From: Podarcis raffonei
Taxonomy: Eukaryota > Chordata > Lepidosauria > Squamata > Lacertidae
Assembly (NCBI RefSeq): GCF_027172205.1
Contig: NC_070614.1
Location: forward strand, 43,205,001-43,269,000
DNA: 64,000 nt
Direction of reading: 5' to 3'
Part shown: positions 57,801 through 64,000 of the stretch, piece by piece
Numbering within the stretch: the first letter of the stretch is position 1
How the letters are laid out: every line of letters starts with the position of its first letter
Made by a program: the position numbers and the translations under genes
Notes under the pieces: model-generated
What the model was told of the DNA's origin: nothing
Database searches by the model: none
The model's input: the letters and a program-made list of their open reading frames with translations, nothing else

Positions 57801-60025
57801 CCTGCATTTTCTCTTGAAATGTGCTTAGACATTTCTTTTTCCCTTACAAACAATATTTCAATGTCCACTTACTTTCTGGTAACATATTTAAACATTTATT
57901 TTGATGCCTTGAAACTTCAGAGAATTGTGCCATAATGTTTGGAGAAGTGTGAAATACTTAAATCCAGAAAACAGTTGAAAGATGTTGAAAGGTCATAGAA
58001 TGTTGAAATTTGCAAAAACTGAATTACACAATCACTCCTTAATGAAGGAGTAAGTAAGTGGGAGCAAAGACTCTCCTCCCTGAAAGAGAGGGGAGTGGTT
58101 GTGGGCGGGAGCCCGAGCACCGCCCAGCAGGGGGCGTTGCCCCCTGCCTCCAGCTCACCTGGCTGGCGCTCACGCCCCCCCAATGGCCACCCAACCAGGT
58201 GCCGTGGAGGGGGCGTGTTCAGCAGCCTTTTGCTGCAGTGCCAGCCTCTCCCTGGCCTCATTCCTCATTGTCGTCCCATCACAAGTCACCCACCCTCCAC
58301 TCCCTTTTAGTTAGGGCTTAGGTCATTGGCCTTGCTATGGACCTTAGGTTGGTCGCCCTGGTTGCTCGGGGGGCCTGGTAGGAGTTTTTCCATTTGGCAT
58401 TAGGCTTTTTGGTTTTTTCGCCTACCTCGTAGCAATCATCACAACTTTTGTGGTATTGGTGGGTAGGTTAGGCATTGGAATAATGTGTTGTGTGTCGAAG
58501 TGCTAGGTGTGGCCATCGCCTATGCCTTCAATTTTTAGGGGTATTCCGTTAAAGGAATCTGGCGGTCGTGTATTCTGTCCGATGCCTGCTTGGCGGGAGG
58601 CCATGGCACGACCCTCGGTGACAGCAGGGGTGAGCCTATAGTTGGATTAGCATCAACAGGCTCCACCTACTGGTGAATAAACCCACTTGTTTCGATCCAA
58701 TGCCTAAGCCAATACCTTTTCATTGCTGTAATCAATAAAGTTGTGGCCTTTTCTAGCCCATCAACCTTATATCACTTGTCCTTGTGTCTTCATTTCACTT
58801 CGTGGGGGTCGGGTCCTCGAACCACAACAAAAACAGTGAGAGGAAAATTTGAGTTGGCTTCTGTATGTAGATCAGGAAGTGTATCTGGGCCCCCCCCCCT
58901 TGAATTTTAACACCATCAGTATTCAACATGGTTTCATCATTTTCAATATTAATTGTTTTGAACTCCTTATATGCTTTTGTATTCACAAGATCAAACCTTA
59001 ATTTTTAAAAACCGGTTCAAAATATTGAAAGAAACAAACAATAGAGGAAGCGGAGTGGCATGTTGGTCATTTTTTTTAATTTTTTTTTTTGGATTGAAGA
59101 ACCATGTTTTTCTTTCTCAGACATGAATGACTGCTATGAATGTGAAGATGAAAAGTATCCAAACAAACATAAGACTATATGTATTCCTAAGCATACAACA
59201 TTCTTGTCCTTTGAAGAACCTCTGGGCCTCAGCTTAGCCTCTTCTGCTCTTTCCTTTGCTTTCATTACAGCACTGGTACTGGAAATATTTGTGAAACACA
59301 GGGACACTCCCATTGTGAAAGCCAACAACCGGGACCTTACCTACACTCTGCTCATCTCCCTTTTGCTTTGCTTCCTTTCTGCATTACTGTTCATCGGATA
59401 TCCGGACAAGGTGACATGTCACCTCCGACAAACTGCTTTTGGCATCATCTTCTCAGTGGCTGTTTCTTGTGTGCTGGCAAAAACCATCACTGTGGTTCTG
59501 GCTTTCATGGCCACAAAACCAGGATCCAGGATGAGGAAGTGGGTGGGGAAGGGACTGGCGAACTCTATTGTCCTTTCCTGCTCCCTTATTCAAGCACTCA
59601 TCTGCACTGCATGGCTGGTGATATCTCCTCCGTTCCCTAATGCTGACATGAAGTCAGTGGCTGAAGAAATTGTACTGGAGTGCAATGAGGGTACGGTGAC
59701 CTTCTTTTACTGTGTCTTGGGCTACATGGGCTTCCTAGCTTTGGTCATTTTCACTGTGGCTTTCCTTGCCCGGAAATTACCTGACAGTTTCAACGAAGCC
59801 AAGTTCATCACTTTCAGCATGCTGGTCTTTTGCAGTGTTTGGTTATCCTTTGTTCCTACCTACATGAGCGCAAAGGGGAAATACATGGTGGCTGTGGAGA
59901 TCTTCTCTATCTTAGCCTCCAGTGCTGGGTTGTTGGGTTGCATCTTTTCCCCAAAATGTTACATTATTTTGCTGAGGCCGGAGCTGAACAGTAAGGAGCA
60001 ACTAATAAGAAGAAAAAATTCTTAA
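51642..60025 (+). CDS. VMN2R-like: V2R gene E, complete vomeronasal type-2 receptor (six exons)
   Basis: Exons 51642-51859, 52447-52738, 53119-53979, 54955-55182, 56982-57108 and 59121-60025 form one open frame of 876 codons plus stop, with the same domain order as gene D. Introns 1-4 are free of large insertions, making this the most compact copy; intron 5 holds one ~770-bp LTR-like fossil. The C-terminus is unusual: after RRK the frame reads NS and stops, where B and D read C and stop, because an L1 inserted inside the last codons (see 60017-61349). The native 3' flank now lies 1.3 kb further on, so the 3' UTR and poly(A) site must be new or read through the L1. Otherwise it looks functional. 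Confidence 0.93.
51928..52040. repeat. Old palindromic MITE in intron 1
   Basis: gaggggtggctaaactttgg at the left and ctggagggccacggttctc at the right form a weak inverted pair around ttggactccatcagttccat. Present at the same place in intron 1 of C and, in part, D and the 6332 relic, so it inserted before the array expanded. Confidence 0.5.
52447..52738 (+). CDS. V2R gene E, exon 2
   Basis: 292 nt. [38 protein letters not shown]; donor GTGAGA. Open. Confidence 0.9.
53119..53979 (+). CDS. V2R gene E, exon 3
   Basis: 861 nt, [20 protein letters not shown] to FHKKLLWQ, donor GTACTG. Open. Confidence 0.92.
53980..54954 (+). other. Gene E intron 3
   Basis: The shortest intron 3 of the array (975 bp) and the only one without a LINE. 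It serves as the reference for the insertion sites in C and D (ctgccataaaaagtgaacat). No gene. Confidence 0.7.
54955..55182 (+). CDS. V2R gene E, exon 4
   Basis: 228 nt, [20 protein letters not shown] to WHNWFNQ, donor GTAGGA (the third-last codons give HNWF as in B, where C and D have HHWF). Confidence 0.9.
55183..56981 (+). other. Gene E intron 4
   Basis: No gene or clear transposon. Contains a short direct duplication (gtttaaataaagccatat, ~55537-55575). Stretches here also survive behind gene C exon 4, proving that C once had this intron. Confidence 0.6.
56982..57108 (+). CDS. V2R gene E, exon 5 (cysteine-rich linker)
   Basis: 127 nt. [20 protein letters not shown], then [20 protein letters not shown]. 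Donor is G|GTAACA, weaker than GTAAGA in B and D. Confidence 0.9.
57109..59120 (+). other. Gene E intron 5
   Basis: Aligns with gene D intron 5 except for the insertion at 58067-58832. No gene. Confidence 0.6.
58067..58832 (+). mobile_element. LTR-like fossil in gene E intron 5, family unresolved
   Basis: About 765 bp inserted between gggagcaa and acagtgagagg, which are continuous in gene D (gtgagcaacttgaacagtga). GC-rich left part, then gtagcaatcatcacaacttt and aataaagttgtggcc shared with 44310-45150. The open frames in it (for example from 58058) are chance products of GC-rich DNA. Confidence 0.5.
59121..60025 (+). CDS. V2R gene E, exon 6 (7TM exon) ending in L1 sequence
   Basis: 905 nt. 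Opens [20 protein letters not shown], seven hydrophobic segments, ends [16 protein letters not shown]. The last two codons and the TAA come from the inserted L1. Acceptor tttctcag; the upstream ATG in the same frame at 59060 belongs to intron sequence and is not a start. Confidence 0.92.
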
Positions 60026-61349
60026 ACTGAACATAATACATAGACTAGTTTATATCAGAAGAGAAATTCCAATTCACATATTGAACCAATTCTTTCTCAA
60101 AATCAACTCTTTGTTTAGAAAATGCCTTTGGGTCTCTTCAGTTCCAAGAATATCTATGCAAAAAAATGCAAATACGGATAAAATGAGGAGGATTTGGGAT
60201 CCGAGTTTGAGAACTGTATCACCAAGCATATTTACTCTCAGGTACACAATTCTGGAGACTCATAACTGAAAGCAACTGTCCAAATTGGGCTGCTTTGGAA
60301 TATTCCTTTCTAGCACCTCTAGAAAGATGGGCAGGACTTGAGTCTAAATACATTAATACTCGATATTCTATTGAAACAATAACTCTAACGAAATGGCACC
60401 ACATGTCCCAAAAATATACATTTTACCCTTTCTTCCACAACAAAATGCCTTTTGGGGAAACCCATCTTTAGAAATCAGGGGGGAAATGGTTGTATGGAGG
60501 AGGTGGATCAATTTGGGTATATTAACGGTAGACCAGCTAATAAATGAAGAGGATGAATTTTATACATATTCCACTTTAAGAGACAAATACAGATTGCCTA
60601 CAAATGCTCAATGGAAATATCTCCAGATAAAACACATGCTAACCGCCATCTACACAAAAGCAGCTTTTACAGCCTTAGAGACCCCAGAGATATTGAAGCA
60701 GTTCATTGATTCTTATGCAACAAAAAAGGTGGCCCTTGACATATATAAATCTTTGTTACTAGCAAACTAATTTGATATACAGGTATTGAGGGAGGATTGG
60801 AATACGGAATTAGAGACCTCAATTTTGACCACACAGTTGGACACTGTTTTTACTGCTATAACAAGGGTGTCTCTGGACCTTAAACCGAGGCTCATACAAC
60901 AATAAATAATATTTAGAATATACTGGATCCCATGATGTTTGTTTTAAAAAGGGCTATCTAAGGTATCTAACTGTTGGAGATGCAATAGGGATAATCCTAT
61001 ACTGAAAGGTTTTTGGCAGAAGGGAAATGAAATTATCAACAGAACCGTGCGGAACAACTTTACATTTACAGAGCAAAATATCCTCTTGAATTATATACCA
61101 AGTGCAAGGAATAATATGAGTGGACTCTCCATGCCCTTACCACAGAAAATGACAGTTACTGATAAATTGGAAAATAAAAGTGTTGCTCCATTCTATGATT
61201 GGTTTGAAGACTTATATAACCTAAAACATGAAGAAATTTTCTCTTTCTCTTTTTTTCTCTTTTATTTACGTCTCACCATGTTTAGTACACATATAATTAT
61301 GTACGTTTTGAACTTTAAATAAAGATGTTTAAGGGGGGGGGGAATAACC
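60017..61349 (+). mobile_element. L1-type LINE 3' fragment inserted in the end of gene E
   Basis: Forward frames show the L1 post-RT region (NQFFLKINSLFRKCLWVSSV) in several broken frames, with aataaagatgtttaag and a G-run at the end. The duplication aagaagaaaa lies at 60007-60016 and 61350-61359. After it comes the native end atgctgaagaaatcagaa seen behind B and D. Strongly 5'-truncated; same subfamily as 12908-13620 and 32390-34245. Confidence 0.88.
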
Positions 61350-61359
61350 AAGAAGAAAA

Positions 61360-62208
61360 TGCTGAAGAAATCAGAAGTATGTGTCATTGGCTATAATATT
61401 TAGTTCAGAGATTTGTATGAATCTCTGAAAAGAAGCACCCGGAATCCTCTTCAGGCTAACACTGCACAGGATTAAACCCTCCTCTGCTGTCAGTCAGAGT
61501 GGGAAGGAGATGGTGTGTCTCCTTTCCCTGCCTGCTTCCAACTTTAATCAGAATTTTTAAAACACCAATTAAATATTAACCCTGCCCCCAAATTGCTCTG
61601 TGGATGGATACAGTGCAGGATCGTTGTTCCCTTTGACAGCCCAATTCAGGGCCAGAGATTTCACACCCAGATCAGGTTGGCCATGCAGATGCCTATTACC
61701 TGCAAATCTCCACTACTTGCCCTCTTTCAACATACTGAGTCCACCATCTTCAGCAATTCCAGATCTACTGTAGCTGCTCACTGTGAACTCTGTGTTTGTT
61801 GTTCTTAGGCCTTGGCACTGTACTATTCTGCCCTGGTAGTCTTCCCCACAACTATTCCACACTAGAGATGAACCATTTTTCCATGTCTACTCCCATCTTA
61901 CCTTTCTGCATGTGGCTGTGTTAATGTATATCCAGCCCCATTCTAGTAGAGATTTTTTAGGATAAGTTTGTGGAAATCTTTTAAAAACTGCACATAAAAG
62001 CAGTCACAAAAGATAACACACTGAGTACTATAAGGTTTATGAAGGACCTGCTCTATCTTTTTCCCCACTTGCATTCTTCAAAACTGTAAATCTGACAGAT
62101 AATCTGGGTAAAAATGTTTTGCCATCTGTCTCAAACCAAGGAAGACTCAAGGCACCACTTTAAATTGGGGAAAGGGGCACTGGGCTGGATCCTTGGTGGC
62201 AATGGGCT
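61360..62208. other. Displaced native 3' flank of gene E
   Basis: Homologous to 48260-48880 behind gene D (tgtgtcattggctataatat, cccggaatcctcttcaggct). No gene seen. Confidence 0.65.
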
Positions 62209-62274
62209 TGTTACATTATTTTGCTGAAGCCTGAGCTGAACATTAGGGATCACCTAATAAGAAGAAATTGCTGA
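62209..62274 (+). pseudogene. V2R exon 6 relic (last ~20 codons), second
   Basis: tgttacattattttgctgaa, gcctgagctgaacattaggg, then cacctaataagaagaaattg: the end of exon 6 of the D type (LRPELNIRDHLIRRNC and stop, with one or two changes). It is followed by a second copy of the 3' flank, so a tail-end segment was duplicated behind gene E. Confidence 0.87.
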
Positions 62275-64000
62275 AGAAATCAAATGTCTGTGTCATTGGC
62301 TATAATATCTAGTCTAGGGATTTGTATGTATCCTTGAACAGAAGCACCCAGAAACCTCCTCACTCTCCCATATTCCCCTTTTCCAGATCCACTGTATCAT
62401 TTCCTCTGCTCAGTGTGATGACTGCATTTGTTATTCTTATAAATCAGCACTGTACTATTCTACCCTCATACTCTTTCCCACAACTTTTCAGGAGCAGAGA
62501 TGAAAATTTTTACCCTGTCTAATCCAATCTTATTTTTCTGCATGAGCTATGTTAATATACTGTACATCCTGCCCCACTCTAAAGGAGGTTTTTAAAGATA
62601 TGTCTGTGTAAATCCTTTAAAAACTGAACATAAAAACAGTCACACAATATAAACACTGAGTACTAAAAGCTTTATGAAGGACATGTTCTATCTCCCCCCT
62701 CCTTTCTTCCTTCAATCCTTTAAATCTGACAGATAATCTGGGTAAAAAAAATTTCCATCACATCCACACCATGGAAGATTCAGGACACCACTTTAAGTTG
62801 GGGGAAAGGTTATACAGTGGTACCTCGGGTTACAGATGCTTCAGGTTATGGAATTTTGGGTTGCGCACCGCACCGAACCCAGAATTACTGGAATGGGTTA
62901 CTTCCGGGTTTCAGCGCTCATGGATGTGCAGAAACACTAAATCACGCTTGTGCAGAAGCGCCGAACCTGACCCGTGTGTGCAGACGCAGTGCTGTGGGTT
63001 GCGAACGCTGTGGGTTTTGAACATGCCTCCCACACGGATCACGTTCCCAACCCGAGGTTCCACTGCATTCATTAAATATAACATTAAGGAAAGCTTATTC
63101 TAATGATTTGCCCTTAGCAGCCGAGATAAACAATTACCGTGACCACATCAAAGAAACGGAAAGAACTAAATAAATTCCCAGCTAAGTTAAAGGGAAATAA
63201 ATATGTCAAACACTCAATACGGAGTTATTTGAGATTCCAATCATTTTGGGTTGGGCTGGATTCCTCTGGTTTTTAGTCCAATAATGATCTCTTCTTCTTG
63301 ACAGTATGCTCAAAAGCAAATAAAAATAAAAAGTGAAGAAACAAAAGATAAAGCTGGAGAATTGCACGAGGAAGGAAGGGAGAATGGGAAGCTTTTTGGG
63401 GTTGCCCCCCCCCCAGTGCCAAATGGCTTCATTCTTGCTGTTGTTTGTTTGAATCATCAGGTTGCTTGCCTCTCTGTAGTCAGAGCCTGGATAAATGCTT
63501 CTGTGTTGTTGCATTTTCAAACATTTTTAGCGGTGAAATTATAAATGTGTACAGGTCAGATGAAGTACCAGCAATTCTCCATTTGTGTGGAGGTTGTTTT
63601 CCAGGTCATTACATGAATCAGTAGTCTCACGTAAGCCTGTTCCTCCTCTGTTCCACATCCTTTCAGGGCCAAAATGATGCGAGCATCGGCAGTCACAAGT
63701 CCATCCGGCTCAGGCAAAATGCTCACCGCCTGTACACTTAATTGCAGCCAGCAATGACTTGGGCTGGGAGGGACTCATAAAGGCCTCGTGGGTTGATTGC
63801 TGATGTGCTAGGTTTGGTAGTAAGTTGGCAGTATACTAAATAACCACAGAAGAGACCAATACCAACTTATCACATTGACAGAAGAGTCTGGGCTTTTCTT
63901 CAGCCAGACCTTAGTTCTGCCACCTCTCAGATTGAGGTATTCATGTGGAGTTCTGCCACCTCTTTTTCTTGAAAAATAGCACTGAAAAGGAGCACTGGGC
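62275..64000. other. 3' flank copy and spacer to window end
   Basis: Second copy of the gene D/E type flank (to ~62810), a MITE (62815-63065), then sequence with no recognised gene, and near the end (63730-64000) another copy of the flank segment that follows B and D (ggctttt-ttcagccag and gaaaaatagcactga). Confidence 0.55.
62815..63065 (+). mobile_element. TA-inserting MITE, variant
   Basis: Left end cagtggtacctcgggttaca, right end caacccgaggttccactg. TA on the left, CA on the right. Interior differs from the copy at 46077, so a different subfamily. Confidence 0.8.

Noticed and set aside
58058-58321. Overlapping frames in a GC-rich stretch of gene E intron 5
   Set aside because: Three frames open at once in GC-rich transposon-like DNA; no recognisable protein.
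59060-59120. Upstream ATG making a longer frame before gene E exon 6
   Set aside because: It is intron sequence (T-rich tract) before a good acceptor; the paralogues lack it and the exon 5 phase fits the acceptor at 59120.
1-64000. CRISPR arrays, operons, riboswitches, prophage or toxin genes
   Set aside because: No regularly spaced repeats or prokaryotic gene layout; everything fits a vertebrate chromosome.

Overview
The window is vertebrate, almost certainly squamate reptile (lizard or snake) DNA. It carries a head-to-tail array of vomeronasal type-2 receptor (V2R) genes, all on the + strand, embedded in squamate repeats: an RTE/BovB LINE, tRNA-derived SINEs with the 3' tail expected of BovB partners (Sauria-SINE type), several L1 LINEs, hAT and TA-inserting MITEs, and one young Ty3/Gypsy element. 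A lacertid-like lizard is plausible, but the species cannot be fixed from the sequence alone.

V2Rs are family C GPCRs of vomeronasal sensory neurons. All copies share one six-exon plan. Exon 1 (218 nt) encodes the signal peptide. Exons 2 to 4 (292, 861 and 228 nt) encode the venus-flytrap ligand domain, exon 5 (127 nt) the cysteine-rich linker, and exon 6 (902 to 905 nt) the end of the linker plus seven membrane segments. Splice phases are identical in all copies. Left to right: gene A (only its exon 6, 7-908); a broken exon-1 relic (6332-6529); gene B (complete, 8228-19580, the most divergent ectodomain); the Gypsy element (21938-28598); gene C (exons 1-4 only, 29320-34547); gene D (complete, 35765-48270); an exon-6 relic (49675-49738); gene E (complete, 51642-60025); and a last exon-6 relic (62209-62274). 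B, D and E each join into open frames of about 875 codons.

The spacers are paralogous too. A conserved block lies upstream of each exon 1, and 3' flanks recur behind B, D and E. Because of this, several insertions can be read against an uninterrupted paralogous 'empty site' within the same window: the L1 at 2392-5868, the Gypsy element, and the ORF1-only L1 in gene D.

The main points of interest are: gene C, an apparently intact four-exon ectodomain whose linker and membrane exons were deleted; an L1 that landed in the last codons of gene E and now supplies its stop codon; an L1 with a ~400-bp 3' transduction inside a SINE; a complete L1 derivative carrying only an ORF1-like frame; an abrupt rise in similarity between genes at exon 6, suggesting gene conversion; and a shared 3' tail between BovB and the SINEs. 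I found no non-coding RNA genes, CRISPR arrays or prokaryotic-type operons.
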